Positions 33,201-40,054 of a stretch of DNA of 64,000 bases are shown here, piece after piece. The DNA is from Macrotis lagotis (taxonomy: Eukaryota; Chordata; Mammalia; Peramelemorphia; Peramelidae). The notes under the pieces were generated by a model that was not told where the DNA came from, searched no databases, and saw nothing but the letters and a program-made list of their open reading frames with translations. The translations under genes were made by a program, and so were the position numbers. The stretch spans positions 625,097,852 through 625,161,851 of the forward strand of contig NC_133666.1 of NCBI RefSeq assembly GCF_037893015.1, given 5' to 3'. How positions within the stretch are numbered: the first letter of the stretch is position 1; each line of letters opens with the position of its first letter.

Positions 33201-36121
33201 TATTCTGTATGGATTTTTACATATACTTCTGTTTTCTCAGAAGCATTTTATACTTCCTACATGGTATTAATCTTTATTCTGAATAAGTGAAGCTCTAAGG
33301 TATCCCAGTTCCGGATGCCTGAAGTGCTAGTGTACATGATTTAAATATCTATATAAATTTTTATTTCACATTCTCTAAAAATTTAAGTTATTTTCATTTC
33401 AAATTAATCTATAAACATTCATTGTTTTGCCTAGCACAGGTACACTTTAATACTATTAATAAACCTTGCCCAAACAAGCTACTTAGTAAACATCTGCTGT
33501 ACTTAACTGAATCAACAACTTTCCTGAATTTTAGTATTAATTTCTTTTGAAAAGTGCTAACTACAAATACAATTATGAGTACAATTATCATCATATACGA
33601 TAGTTTAGTGTTCTCCAGAGGGCTCTTCCACTTGAATTTATATAGTAATGACTAAAAATTAAACTGAACTGGATATAATGACCACCGTGTTCTTCAAAAG
33701 CCATTTTTTGAGTCCCTACTCTCCACAGAATATTGGACAAGGGTTGGGTTTTGTATGGATAATTATAAAGATCCCAGGCCTGGGGGGAAGGAAGGCTGAG
33801 AAGAATTAAAAGTCAAATAATTAAGATGGTATAAAAGAATGCAAATGAAAAAATTTAAACACAAATAAGAGGCAGGAAGGACAGAGTAGTGCAGTCAGAA
33901 AAGGCCTGTGATCTAGTCCTGAGGCTGAGATTAGCTGTGACCCCTTTTCTTTCTAGAATTAGTACATGTTATTTATTTATTTTACAGGATTTGTCTGAGA
34001 AAAACATTTTCTAAACTAAAAAGCACCAAATAAATGAGAATTCTGGAGCTATCCTTAGTCCCACTTCATCACTGGAAGTCTTTAAGCAGAAGCAGGACAA
34101 CTGTTTGTCAGAGATACTGAAAAACCTCACCAGTTCACACCTGGTAATGGTAAGATCAATGATCAATGTCAACTTCTCATCTCTGATATTTTAAGAGTAA
34201 TGAAAAGTGCTGCTTCTGTTTTCTTATTAAGCCATGTTTTAATTCAGTCTGGCATCAGAGAAACTGAGCAATTTATGACTTTGAATGAATATATGTAAAG
34301 AATTTTCTAACAAGGCAATCCAAAAGTGAAATGATCATCAGAAGATAGTAATTAATTCCCTGTCAAATGCAGGTATTCCATCCAGAGCTTGAACTCATCA
34401 AAGACAGAGATGAGAAAGGAGGAGGCAGGTCATTAATAAGACTTCCCAAGGTCTATGATTCAAAGTGACTTGCCCATAGTTAACTAGATAAGTAACAGAT
34501 ACAGAACCAGAATCAGATCTCCCAATTTGCAATCCAAGTACTAACAAAACTAATATATTCTCATTATTGTATTTTGCATCCTGATCCTCAAGTTCTAAGA
34601 CAAACTGTAAAAAAGCCCTCACTTAAAATTATTTAAGCTGAGAGCCCACTGACTTGTTTTAAAGTCTCTAAGCTCAATGCTTAAAATGCTTCTCAACATT
34701 TCTCAAAAATGCCAACTCTGAGTTCAACTAAGATTTGAAACTCAATTCAATATTGTTCAATGCCTTAGTGCAATCGGTATCAAAGTATAATTAAATAGGT
34801 TTTTCTGATCCTGAGAGCCGTCTCCCTCTTAAAATACTATTTAAAATAAAGATCAAGTAATCAGACACTTCATATTACACTTTGTAGATCTTACTAATCA
34901 CAGCAATTCCTATAGGAGATAAGTATTTTCTCCTCTGTGAAATGGGAACAAGGGAGGGAATGATTTAGTTAGTTGCTGAAGGTCACAGGGTGAGTCACTG
35001 GAATGCCAGGATAAACTTGAAGTTCTCGGTTCCAACCACGAAAGAAGGCATGGTGGCAAAGGCATCTCAAAGACACCCACTACTTTTTAAAAACGATCTA
35101 CACTGGGGGTGGGGTCACCAAAAGAAAAATTTCTGCCCAAGCAGACTAGGTAGCTGACCTCTGAGCTCGTCACCAAGAAATGCCTCTTTACAGTGACTTC
35201 ATTCAACATCTTCACCTTGCTGGAGGAGGGAGCCAAGAAAAACTGCAAATTACCGCAATAAACCAAGTTAATCAAAGGCTCTCCTTCCACACTGAGGAGA
35301 ATCCTAACGAATTAGTTAATGGGAACTGGAAGGGCACTGGAAAGCGGGCTCGACAGGCGCCCTGCTTCCTACCGCTACTCCACGAGACACAAATGCCCTC
35401 CCTGCCAGCCAATCAATTTGCTAAAATACTATTTCTAAATGCGCGACTCTGCCAGCCATCCGGGGAGGGACGGCCGCCGGCCCGAGGGGTCGTTCCAGGC
35501 GCTGGGCAAGTCCGTGCCCGGGGCAGCTGCGCCTGGCCACCGCGTGCCCCGAGGAGTGCCCAGGGCAGGCGCGGCGCCGAGCCCGGGGGCCTTCCCAGAG
35601 GGGCCGCTGCGGCCTCCCCAACGTCCCGGCCCGCCCGCGGGGGCCCCCCACTTCCTGTCACCGGCGGCGCCCCCCGATCCCCCCCGGCTCTGCGGGCTCC
35701 GGCTGACAGCGCCGCCCGGGGCCGGGGCCTCCGGCGGGGCCGCGGGGCTCCCGGGCCGGGGCCGGCCGCTCCCTCCCTCCTCACGCACCTCCGAGGCGCG
35801 ACACGGCGTTTTGGCGCCAAACGTCCCGGGGAACGGGGCAGGCGGCGGCGGCGGCGGCAGCTGCGCCAGACGGGCCCTCGCGGACCCACGCCCCCGGCGG
35901 GAGCCGCGGCCGCGAGCCCCGCCAACGGCCAACCGCCGGCGCACGCGGGCCCCCGCCCCGACCCGGGGGCGGCCCGGCGCCGGCCCGGCCTGTCAAACCC
36001 GCGCGCGGCAGCCCGGCCCGGCCCGGCCCGGCGGCACTTACCGTCTGCGGACCTCCTCCGGCAGCGGGAGCTCGGGCGAGCCCGGCGCGGCCACCGGGGC
36101 CGGGCCGGTGCGGGCGGGCAT
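3681..36121 (-). CDS. DNMT1: DNA (cytosine-5)-methyltransferase 1, N-terminal part (17 coding exons; gene continues past position 1)
   Basis: Maintenance methyltransferase that copies CpG methylation onto hemimethylated DNA at replication forks in the nucleus. Seventeen exons with GT/AG borders and consistent phases give about 634 residues that read colinearly with human DNMT1: DMAP1-binding region (about 20-100), basic nuclear signal with the [10 protein letters not shown] motif (about 150), PCNA-binding motif QPTIVSLF in exon 5, RFTS domain (about 241-490) with the [20 protein letters not shown] core, CXXC zinc finger (about 545-590) with all eight cysteines and the KFGG motif, then the acidic autoinhibitory linker. 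BAH and catalytic domains are off the left edge. Two oddities: the charged linker between the PCNA motif and RFTS is about 90 residues shorter than in human, and one RFTS zinc ligand is replaced (residue 308). From memory, DNMT1 has been reported duplicated in marsupials, so this could be either paralogue. Identity is near certain; exon ends are manual calls. Confidence 0.97.
4093..4841 (+). mobile_element. L1 3' end
   Basis: TTTGATCCAGCAATACCACT and the CATCAATTGGGGAATGGCT region, G11 tract at about 4762, then AATAAATAAAATCTTTG. Target duplication AGACCCAAA at 4084-4092 and 4842-4850. Confidence 0.9.
4851..5342. other. DNMT1 intron 16, no feature seen
   Basis: AT-rich intron sequence without recognisable repeat or gene. 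Confidence 0.5.
5343..5440 (-). CDS. DNMT1: DNMT1 coding exon 16 (CXXC finger)
   Basis: A 98 bp exon: [20 protein letters not shown] then GSGRSKQAC. Holds the CGxCxxC half and the KFGG loop that contacts unmethylated CpG. The intron upstream (5441-10171) carries two HAL1 elements. Confidence 0.96.
7298..7447 (-). mobile_element. GC-rich SINE variant in HAL1
   Basis: Absent from the corresponding place in the neighbouring HAL1; ends CTGCACCACTCAGCTACCCT, the reversed SINE head. Confidence 0.65.
7648..7803 (-). mobile_element. GC-rich SINE variant in HAL1
   Basis: Reverse SINE with GACCCGGGTGCTCCTGGCTC and ending GCCACCCAGCCACCCCTA; flanked by ATTATTATTA-like target sequence. Confidence 0.65.
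7812..7985 (-). mobile_element. GC-rich SINE variant in HAL1
   Basis: CACACGGCTGGGTGATTGTT and GGTGCTCATGGCTCCAGGGC identify a third related copy, next to the previous one. Confidence 0.65.
8186..9450 (+). mobile_element. Second HAL1, 5' truncated
   Basis: Starts inside the ORF1 RRM region (GAGATCCCAAAAG, AGGAACATTATAGCCAAACT), continues through the C-terminal domain and a 3' UTR parallel to that of the first copy, ending in AATAATATAAAATAAAC and an A-run. Frame is broken. Confidence 0.8.
9756..9912 (+). mobile_element. CORE-SINE
   Basis: Full copy with A-tail; imperfect 13-bp duplication GAAATGAAGTCCT / GAAAGGAAATCCT. Confidence 0.92.
10172..10361 (-). CDS. DNMT1: DNMT1 coding exon 15 (start of CXXC finger)
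   Basis: A 190 bp exon containing [20 protein letters not shown] and ending KRRRCGVCE, the first two cysteines of the CXXC finger. Donor GAG|GTAACA. Confidence 0.96.
10530..11195 (+). mobile_element. L1 3' end with nested SINE
   Basis: ACTGATGCCGAGTGAAGTGA, CAGCTCCTCTCAGCAGTTCA and the G-rich 3' tail GGGGGGGGTGGGGGAGAGGG; interrupted at 10826-10913. Confidence 0.85.
10826..10913 (-). mobile_element. CORE-SINE, 5' half, in L1
   Basis: Reverse copy ending CACTGCGCCACCTAGCCACC; flanks ATATTTGCTTT / ATATTTACTTT. Confidence 0.85.
11468..11643 (-). mobile_element. CORE-SINE
   Basis: Reverse copy between ATAATTCCT duplications (11459-11467, 11644-11652), abutting DNMT1 exon 14. Confidence 0.9.
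11665..11852 (-). CDS. DNMT1: DNMT1 coding exon 14 (RFTS end)
   Basis: A 188 bp exon beginning [20 protein letters not shown] and containing [13 protein letters not shown] and [15 protein letters not shown], all matching human DNMT1. Confidence 0.96.
12108..12259 (-). CDS. DNMT1: DNMT1 coding exon 13 (RFTS)
   Basis: A 152 bp exon: [20 protein letters not shown] then [15 protein letters not shown], as in human. Donor GAA|GTAAGT, phase 0. Confidence 0.96.
12437..12652 (+). mobile_element. MAR1-like SINE
   Basis: SINE body plus the MAR1-type tail AATGGCAAACCACGCCAGTA and CAAGAAAACCCCAAAAGGAT. Confidence 0.75.
12671..12828 (+). mobile_element. CORE-SINE, tandem cluster copy 1
   Basis: Complete, with a 20+ A-tail; flanked by AAGAGTAGCATAGCGGG (12654-12670 and 12829-12845). 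Confidence 0.95.
12844..12987 (+). mobile_element. CORE-SINE, tandem cluster copy 2
   Basis: Complete; followed by another AAGAGTAGCATAG at 12988-13000. Confidence 0.95.
13004..13153 (+). mobile_element. CORE-SINE, tandem cluster copy 3
   Basis: More diverged copy followed by a fourth AAGAGTAGCATAG at 13154-13166. Confidence 0.92.
13175..13330 (+). mobile_element. MIR/THER1-type SINE
   Basis: CATAAAATGAGGGGATTAAA and the CTTCCAGCTCTAAATCTATG end. Confidence 0.75.
13692..13925 (-). mobile_element. MIR
   Basis: Reversed MIR: CTCACAACAACCCTGTG, CCATTATACAGTTGAGAAAA, CTTCCTGCCTCCAGGCACAG. Confidence 0.75.
14095..14187 (-). CDS. DNMT1: DNMT1 coding exon 12 (RFTS core)
   Basis: A 93 bp exon with [20 protein letters not shown], almost invariant in vertebrate DNMT1. 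Acceptor TCCTTAG, donor CAG|GTACTG. Confidence 0.96.
14990..15720 (+). mobile_element. Very degenerate L1 3' region with nested SINE
   Basis: Word-level similarity to L1 3' ends (GCTGATGGGAGTTGTAAATTGG-like stretch, AAGCAATATG, AAATGCTATATAGGAGGAGA). Assignment tentative. Confidence 0.45.
15469..15615 (+). mobile_element. CORE-SINE
   Basis: Perfect 14-bp duplication AAGAAAAGACATGA at 15455-15468 and 15616-15629. Confidence 0.95.
15922..16040 (-). CDS. DNMT1: DNMT1 coding exon 11 (RFTS)
   Basis: A 119 bp exon: [20 protein letters not shown] followed by a conserved [14 protein letters not shown] segment. The human zinc-ligand cysteine in SVYCKHGH is aspartate here (codon 16031-16033). Donor GATG|GTAAGA. 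Confidence 0.95.
16391..16541 (-). mobile_element. CORE-SINE
   Basis: Duplication AACAACATAC at 16381-16390 and 16542-16551. Confidence 0.95.
16570..16770 (+). mobile_element. MIR
   Basis: TCAGTTTCTTCACCTAAAAT and CCTCACAAGATTGTCATGAT are MIR landmarks. Confidence 0.6.
17422..17531 (-). CDS. DNMT1: DNMT1 coding exon 10 (RFTS)
   Basis: A 110 bp exon containing [20 protein letters not shown], nearly identical to human. Near its end HKLTCF of human is HRVTSF here, so one cysteine is serine. Confidence 0.95.
17668..17844. repeat. Local duplicate segment, copy A
   Basis: About 175 bp beginning TCTTAAACAGGGTGGT, repeated at 20256-20420 in the same orientation with roughly 90% identity by eye. 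Confidence 0.85.
17845..18105 (+). mobile_element. L2 3' end
   Basis: CTCATTCAGGGCAGGAACTG and ATGCCCAGTATGGTATCTTA fit the L2 3' tail. Confidence 0.6.
18126..18209 (-). CDS. DNMT1: DNMT1 coding exon 9 (RFTS start, zinc CxxC)
   Basis: A 28-codon exon, [20 protein letters not shown] and onward, matching human [17 protein letters not shown]. It carries the first two RFTS zinc-ligand cysteines (residues 246 and 249). Confidence 0.95.
18562..18730 (-). mobile_element. CORE-SINE, older
   Basis: CAAGACAATGAGGTAAAGTG to ACTGTACCCCTAGTTGTCCC. Confidence 0.85.
18835..18960 (-). mobile_element. MIR-like fragment
   Basis: TCTAATCCAACCCCTCAGTT and AAAAGACTTGTCCAGAGTTA. Confidence 0.5.
19046..19094 (-). 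CDS. DNMT1: DNMT1 coding exon 8
   Basis: A 49 bp exon encoding [16 protein letters not shown] just before the RFTS zinc site, comparable to human KKMARAKTVMNSK. Acceptor TATTCAG, donor AAG|GTAAGT, phase-compatible. Confidence 0.75.
19370..19870 (+). mobile_element. L1 3' fragment
   Basis: CCCTTTGACCCAGTAATGGC, ATGAACTGGTGCAAAGTAAC; contains an AT/CA-rich simple repeat near 19490-19560. Confidence 0.75.
20256..20420. repeat. Local duplicate segment, copy B
   Basis: Partner of 17668-17844; also preceded by GGTCCAATGGTCCAAT, which recurs at 18764-18779. Confidence 0.85.
20960..21000 (-). CDS. DNMT1: DNMT1 coding exon 7
   Basis: A 41 bp exon encoding [13 protein letters not shown] in the charged linker. 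Acceptor TTTTAG, donor GG|GTAAGA; phases fit exons 6 and 8. Low sequence complexity makes homology weak, but splice signals and frame support it. Confidence 0.75.
21001..22000. other. DNMT1 intron 6, unassigned, with (GT)n(AC)n
   Basis: A microsatellite (GTGTGT then ACACAC) at 21173-21214. Otherwise AT-rich intron with nothing recognised. Confidence 0.6.
22350..23335 (+). mobile_element. L2 (ORF2 RT end and 3' part)
   Basis: Translated remnants read [19 protein letters not shown], close to L2 ORF2 CNLGVILDSSLSLTPHI, followed by the ACTGGTATTCCTGTCTCCAG and 3' regions. Broken in many places. Sequence from about 22000 may also belong. Confidence 0.75.
23345..23638 (+). mobile_element. Long composite SINE
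   Basis: A SINE head followed by a second module: CCAGGGCCATCATCAGTCCT, GGACCCAGGTGGCTACAGAG, GTCATGGTCTTCTTTGAGAA. Confidence 0.7.
23639..23798 (+). mobile_element. CORE-SINE inserted at the end of the composite SINE
   Basis: Perfect 15-bp duplication GAGAATGAAGGACAA at 23624-23638 and 23799-23813. Confidence 0.95.
23953..24097 (+). mobile_element. CORE-SINE
   Basis: Duplication AAAAGCTATGCCT around the element; A-tail intact; short internal deletion after CTCACTTAATAATT. Confidence 0.92.
24337..24421 (-). CDS. DNMT1: DNMT1 coding exon 6
   Basis: An 85 bp exon encoding a lysine/glutamate-rich stretch beginning GSSKRKSEG and ending EEDLDEK, matching human PAKRKPQEE to DKDQDEK. Donor AAG|GTAACT. 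Confidence 0.88.
24932..25004 (-). CDS. DNMT1: DNMT1 coding exon 5 (PCNA-binding motif)
   Basis: A 73 bp exon with [28 protein letters not shown] fits the PIP-box pattern Qxx(I/L/M)xx(aromatic/hydrophobic)F and lines up with human QTTITSHF, so replication-fork targeting through PCNA is predicted to be kept. Donor GG|GTCAGT. Confidence 0.9.
25696..25936 (-). CDS. DNMT1: DNMT1 coding exon 4
   Basis: A 241 bp exon beginning [19 protein letters not shown] and ending in the basic motif [13 protein letters not shown], which matches the human nuclear-localisation segment carrying the SET7-methylated Lys and AKT-phosphorylated Ser pair. The middle is acidic and Ser-rich and diverges from human. Confidence 0.95.
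26158..26265 (-). CDS. DNMT1: DNMT1 coding exon 3
   Basis: A 36-codon exon, phase 0 at both ends, containing [20 protein letters not shown], the amphipathic helix of the DMAP1-binding domain. Donor GAA|GTAAGT. Confidence 0.95.
26885..26985 (-). mobile_element. MIR fragment
   Basis: AGGTAGAACTTGAACTCATC and AGTCAGCCCTCTATCCACTA. Confidence 0.55.
27019..27161 (+). mobile_element. CORE-SINE
   Basis: Full copy with TTCAA-containing flanks, just upstream (in DNMT1 sense, downstream) of exon 2. Confidence 0.92.
27258..27300 (-). CDS. DNMT1: DNMT1 coding exon 2
   Basis: A 43 bp exon encoding [14 protein letters not shown], aligning with human LKDLERDSLTEKE at the start of the DMAP1-binding region. 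Acceptor TTTCAG, donor AAG|GTAATT. Confidence 0.92.
27600..27845 (+). mobile_element. L2 ORF2 fragment
   Basis: TAGCTCCCATAGGTTTAATT, CAGTCCCACATTGCCAACTG and CTTAAACTCAACATG match L2. Confidence 0.7.
27846..28440 (+). mobile_element. L1 3' fragment with nested MAR1-like SINE
   Basis: GCAGAGTGAAGTGATAAGAA and CCTACCTCTTCGAAGAGAAG; split by 27905-28125. Confidence 0.65.
27905..28125 (-). mobile_element. MAR1-like SINE
   Basis: TTGTCATTCAGTCATATCTG start and TCTATCCACTTCAACACCTA end. Confidence 0.75.
28937..29090 (+). mobile_element. CORE-SINE
   Basis: Young-looking copy with A12 tail followed by a G8 run. Confidence 0.93.
29556..29825 (+). mobile_element. L1 3' UTR, 5' truncated
   Basis: Flanked by AAAAATGCATCT at 29544-29555 and 29826-29837; carries the G-rich tail. 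It splits the older sequence that holds the 193-codon ORF. Confidence 0.9.
29822..30460 (+). other. Unidentified 193-codon ORF in DNMT1 intron 1
   Basis: An uninterrupted frame from the ATG at 29879 to a stop at 30458, antisense to DNMT1; the frame is open back to 29822. The protein ([20 protein letters not shown] onward) is mildly basic, AT-rich in codon use, without signal peptide, and has one hydrophobic stretch (residues about 90-105). I recognise no domain. An L1 3' end (29556-29825) is inserted immediately 5', so this is older sequence. It could be a decayed retrocopy, a fossil of a mobile or viral element, or chance. Confidence 0.3.
30461..32295. other. DNMT1 intron 1, mostly unassigned
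   Basis: AT-rich unique-looking DNA; a possible MIR remnant near 30640-30760. No gene seen. Confidence 0.5.
32296..32514 (-). mobile_element. MAR1-like SINE
   Basis: TTCTTGGCAAAGATACTGGG to CCACTGCACCTCCTAGCTGC. Confidence 0.8.
32987..33144 (+). mobile_element. CORE-SINE
   Basis: Perfect 12-bp duplication AAAAGTAAACAG at 32975-32986 and 33145-33156. Confidence 0.95.
33157..35429. other. DNMT1 intron 1 between SINE and CpG island
   Basis: No gene seen. Weak reversed MIR-like stretches near 34390-34560 and 34900-35040. Confidence 0.5.
35810..35821. promoter_or_regulatory. Perfect E2F palindrome in DNMT1 intron 1
   Basis: TTTGGCGCCAAA is a perfect 12-bp palindrome and a strong E2F consensus, about 220 bp inside intron 1 and still in the CpG island. 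Together with the upstream site it brackets exon 1. Confidence 0.6.
36042..36121 (-). CDS. DNMT1: DNMT1 coding exon 1 (somatic start)
   Basis: Encodes residues 1-27, beginning MPARTG and ending PEEVRRR, as in somatic mammalian DNMT1 (MPART start). The donor is CG|GTAAGT, splitting an Arg codon. It lies in a CpG island; an in-frame stop is formed directly by the donor if unspliced. Confidence 0.93.
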
Positions 36122-36217
36122 CTCTGGTGTCCGGGCGCGGAGCAGGCAGCTGGGCCCGGGGGGCGGCGGGCAGCCGGCTCCGGCCACGGCGCTGGGGAGA
36201 GCGCGCGGACCGCCGGC

Positions 36218-36231
36218 TTTTCGCGCGGAAA
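36218..36231 (-). promoter_or_regulatory. E2F-like inverted site upstream of the DNMT1 start
   Basis: TTTTCGCGCGGAAA holds TTTCGCGC and, on the other strand, TTTCCGCG: overlapping E2F half sites about 100 bp upstream of the DNMT1 ATG. E2F/Rb control of DNMT1 in G1/S is established in mouse and human; occupancy here is inferred. Confidence 0.65.
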
Positions 36232-37228
36232 CCAGAACCGCCGAGAGGGGAGGGGGAAGGGGGAGCGGAGAGGGATATACCAATTAGGAGGGGGGCGGCC
36301 GGCCGGCGACGGGGCGGGGGCGCCGGAGCGACCATTCCGGGAAGGACTGTACCAAACGCAAACTCCCGGCGGGGGTGGGAGCCTCCCGCCGCTCCCCGCC
36401 CCACGCGACGCAGCAGGGGAGGGGGAGGGGGAGGGAGGTGGGTGTCAACGCCGGGTGCCCGAGAGGAAAGCGGGGCGGCCTGTACCATTGGCGCCGAAGA
36501 GGGAGGGGGAGGGAAAAAATGGACTGGCCCAACGTGCCTTTCGGGAGCTCGGGGGCAAGAAGGAGGGACGAGGGGGAGGGGCAGCCATTAGCCCCTGCTA
36601 CCTGCGGGGAAGGGCAGAGCCTGAGGACCCAGGGCGCCCTCTAGAGGCGGGAGCTGGTCTGGCCGCGCTCAGGACCCCGGCTCGGATGCGGCGTGTGCGC
36701 CCACGGCTCCGGCCTGGGCCCGCCTGCCTGGCCCACCCCCGCCGCCAGGCCGGTGGGCTCGGCCCGACCCTCCATTCATTCCGGGGTGTCGCCCTTGACC
36801 GTGGTCAGGCTGGGCTCGCCGGTGCCAGCATCCCGGGATGTTGGGATGCTGGGCTAGAGATGGTCTCACTCAAACCCCTCATCTTACAAAGGAGATAACA
36901 GAGGCGACAAGGGCTCAACTCGTCCTTTTAGGGCGAATTGGCCTGTAGCTGTCAGTGAATGCGACCCATTAGTTCCTGTTGTCCATGTGATGCTGCTGGA
37001 TGCCTAGGAATCAGCAGACCCCCCCCCAAATCTTATTGCCAGCTGGTTAGCTGACCCCTATCCTATTAAAGCTGTGGTTAGCAATCTTGAAATTAGTCAA
37101 GAGAGCAGTAATTGAGGAAGATATCTGGCCTATAAAAAAACAAATTGAAAAGCTAAGGTGCACCCCAAAATACAGGGTTGATCTGGGTCCCCTGGTCTTT
37201 TATTAATAGACTCAAGAATATTGCTGTT

Positions 37229-37362
37229 CAGGGGGTGGTTAGGTGGATAGAGTACCAGCCCTGGAGTCAGAACCAGAGTTCAAATCAGACACTTCATAAT
37301 TACCTAGCTGTGTGGCCTTGGGCAAGTCACTTAACCCCATTGCCTTGCCAAAAAAAAAAGCT
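37229..37362 (+). mobile_element. CORE-SINE
   Basis: Flanks AGAATATTGCTGT / AGAAATATTACTGT; tail GGCAAGTCACTTAACCCC. Confidence 0.88.
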
Positions 37363-37400
37363 AAAAGAAATATTACTGTCCCCTATTTTCAGAAATTTTT

Positions 37401-37440
37401 TTATTTTTATTATTGTCACTGTGCCACCTAGCCGCCCCTC
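37401..37440 (-). mobile_element. Very short SINE head
   Basis: GTGCCACCTAGCCGCCCC with a T-run, flanked by AGAAATT on both sides: a heavily truncated copy. Confidence 0.6.
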
Positions 37441-40054
37441 AGAAATTCTTTCAAAAGCTCTGGGCTTGAGTTTGAAGCCTTCCTTGCGATAATCAAACCC
37501 TCCTATTTCTTGCTCACTAAGGGAAAAGAAGGGAAACTTATCCAATGGTCTGGAGGTGAGTGAACTTTGGAAAGGTTGTCCCTGCCTAGCCAGAGTGGAA
37601 AAGAAGTACAGAACTAGAAAAGGCTTTAAACTAGCCCTAGAATTTTTCTCTTTGAACAATGCTTCCTGTTCCCAATTGCAGTCGCCTGCTGTGTTCCCAA
37701 GGGTAGAGGCAGAGTTCAGAAGCGGAACAGTCCAGAATCTGACTCTCAGCCAAACCAAGGTCAGACAAGAATAGGAAATGTATATTGCTGGTGACATAGT
37801 GGTCAGTCAGCCAGGAGACCAGTGGAGCTGAGTCACTGACAGTTCAGTGGGGTTAGTCACCCACACAGACTGGCACCGTGACTGAGCCACCTCTCCCAGG
37901 TAGAGGACAGCACATATAACCTAGCCCATAGTGAGAACACCTCCCCTTCTCAGTCCAGCTGAACCAAGGAAGAACTCAGACAAGCCAGACTTCAGAGTGT
38001 GCTGTCCCGGGCTTTGCCTGACCCTTTTCCCACACTTCTAATTCAATCAAATTGTAGAAATGAGTTTGGCACAAATTGATGTCCCAATACATTCTCCTTG
38101 AAATGCAACAGAAGCCAAGTGAAATACCCCCTCTTATTATCTGGGGCCCAGAGAAGGCTTGAGAGGGTGTGTGTGTTGGGGAGGGGTATGTGTATGTAAG
38201 GAAGGGGTGGGGGATAGGATTAGTTCTCTGTTCTATCCCCAAGCCATGACATGGGATGTGGTCCCAGGCTTTCCCCAGAACATTTTGTGTCCATGCTCAG
38301 CTCCCCACTTTTCTTATGGCCTGAGTTTATGGAAAGCACTCCTTCCTCTTGAAAACTGGAAGAAATAAGTTCTTCCATTTCTATAGGGTAATTCTGGATT
38401 AAAGAAAGCTGACTTAAAAGTTATTTTTATCACTGGGAGCTGGGTTAATGTTGCTGCCATTCCACAGAGGGGTAAAGTGAGGCACAAAAAAGAGGGGAAC
38501 CAGAGAATGCAATGGCTGACTTTAAAATGTGGGTTTCCAAGCTCCAAGCTTCACATCCAAGTATCTCTTCAAAATTCCCCCTTCTGCCCCCCCCCCCCAG
38601 TCCTTGGGGTTGTGTCACTGGAGAAGCTGCTCCACAATGCCTCTGGTCAAAAGCTCAAGTTTCTAAACAAAGTTGTCTCATTTTTCCAGGCCTTAAGTGG
38701 AATTTGAGGCCCTTGATTAGTCTAGAAAGAGTGTGTGGCTGGGCCAAGAGGAGACTGTCTTTCTGAAACATGGCTCTTTTTGCGTCTACTAGTTTTCTAA
38801 TTGTATCTGTGCTTGTAGAAAGCTGTCTCCTTTTTTTCTGTGCCTATATGGAGGTATGCTTGGTAATACACATGTTTTCTTTGGATTTGTGACCTTTCAC
38901 ATATCTAAGAGCATTCCTTATGTGTCTTTGGTTGTATATTGCTTTGTCTTAACAGAAAAATAAGGGTTCAGAACTTAGAGAATTATTCTTCTTCCCACCT
39001 TCATTCCAACCCTTATTCCATCTGCCCTGAGCTCTAGAGGAAATCCATGGCTCACCAAAAAGAGGCCTGGCTAGGTTCTAAAGAGGTGACTGGAGCTTCT
39101 CTGCACCTGGGTTGAAGTTGGCAGCCTTTACCTTCCTGTGGGGATGAGGAAATGGGGGAACACTGACTGTGGTCGTAGATGGGTAGAAAACCACTGCTCT
39201 TCTAGCTCCCCAAAATTCTGGCATGTGTTGATGACTGGAAAGCATACTAGGGGCTTGGATGTCTGGGTTCTCCTCAGCAGTCTTTGGCAGGAGGTGGTCC
39301 TTCCCCTGTGCTTCAGTTTCCCCAGAATACTGTCAGGCCTGAAGAGGGCAAAAAGCTTTGTCCTAGAAGAATGTCCTGCTAACAGGGGAGGGGGGAGGGT
39401 GAGGAAGGAATTTGTCTCTTCGGGGAGTGGCTCAGTATGTATCAAACCAGCCTCCTGAGAACATGGTGTTTCTGAATTTCTTGAGTGTCATTCAGCTCTC
39501 CTATCCTGCTGACGAAACTATGGAAAAATCTCTGGATAGCAATAAATGGTGGAAATCAATAAATCACTACATTTCAGTTTTCTTCGAGGAGGAGGAGTGG
39601 CTACCCTGAGTGAAAGGACAACCCTGTGGATAGGTCTGTCCCCAATCTTCTGTTCTTAGAAGCCACCCAAATCCTGTTTTGGAGTATGGGGAAAGAGTCT
39701 GGCAGGAGCTTGACCAGAGGAGGGTTTCTAGGGCAGCAGAGTCAACAAATCCACAAATAATCTAGAGAGACTTGAGAAGAAAGGCAGGCTGGGGTTGGAG
39801 GGGCCTCTTCAGTTTAGACATCTCCACCACCCCACCCCCTCCCCAACCAAGAACCCCTGAGTGTGTCTGTGTCTGTGTCTGTGTGTATGTCTGATTGTGT
39901 GTGTGTGTGTCTGTGTGTGTGTATGTCTGATTGTGTGTGTGTATGTGTGTGTGTGTGTGTGTCTGTGTGGCCAACTCCTCAAAGCCTGAAGGATAAAAGT
40001 CCACCCTTAGCAGCAGGACCCAAACAGAAGACAGTGCTCAAAGAGGCGACACTG
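37441..40054. other. Intergenic DNMT1-S1PR2 region
   Basis: No gene recognised. Faint MIR-like words at 38395-38500. A (GT)n-rich block with TGTGTCTGTG interruptions at 39861-39968. Confidence 0.55.
39861..39968. repeat. (GT)n compound microsatellite
   Basis: GTGTGTCTGTGTCTGTGTAT-type units for about 108 bp. Confidence 0.95.

Larger units (their letters stand above)
35430..36740. promoter_or_regulatory. CpG island: DNMT1 promoter, exon 1 and start of intron 1
   Basis: A dense GC/CpG block that stands out sharply from the AT-rich flanks. It encloses DNMT1 exon 1 and, upstream of it, GGCGGGG and GGGAGGGGGA Sp1-like tracts. Long open frames here (up to 572 codons) arise from GC richness and lack any recognisable protein. 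Confidence 0.9.

Noticed and set aside
35180-36898. A 572-codon open frame over the DNMT1 promoter, and others on both strands
   Set aside because: Composition is Gly/Ala/Arg/Pro-rich, as random frames in CpG islands are; it runs through DNMT1 exon 1 on the other strand and shows no known domain.
39138-39609. Overlapping frames around 39.1-39.6 kb as a small gene
   Set aside because: No homology, no splice logic, and frames on both strands of similar length.
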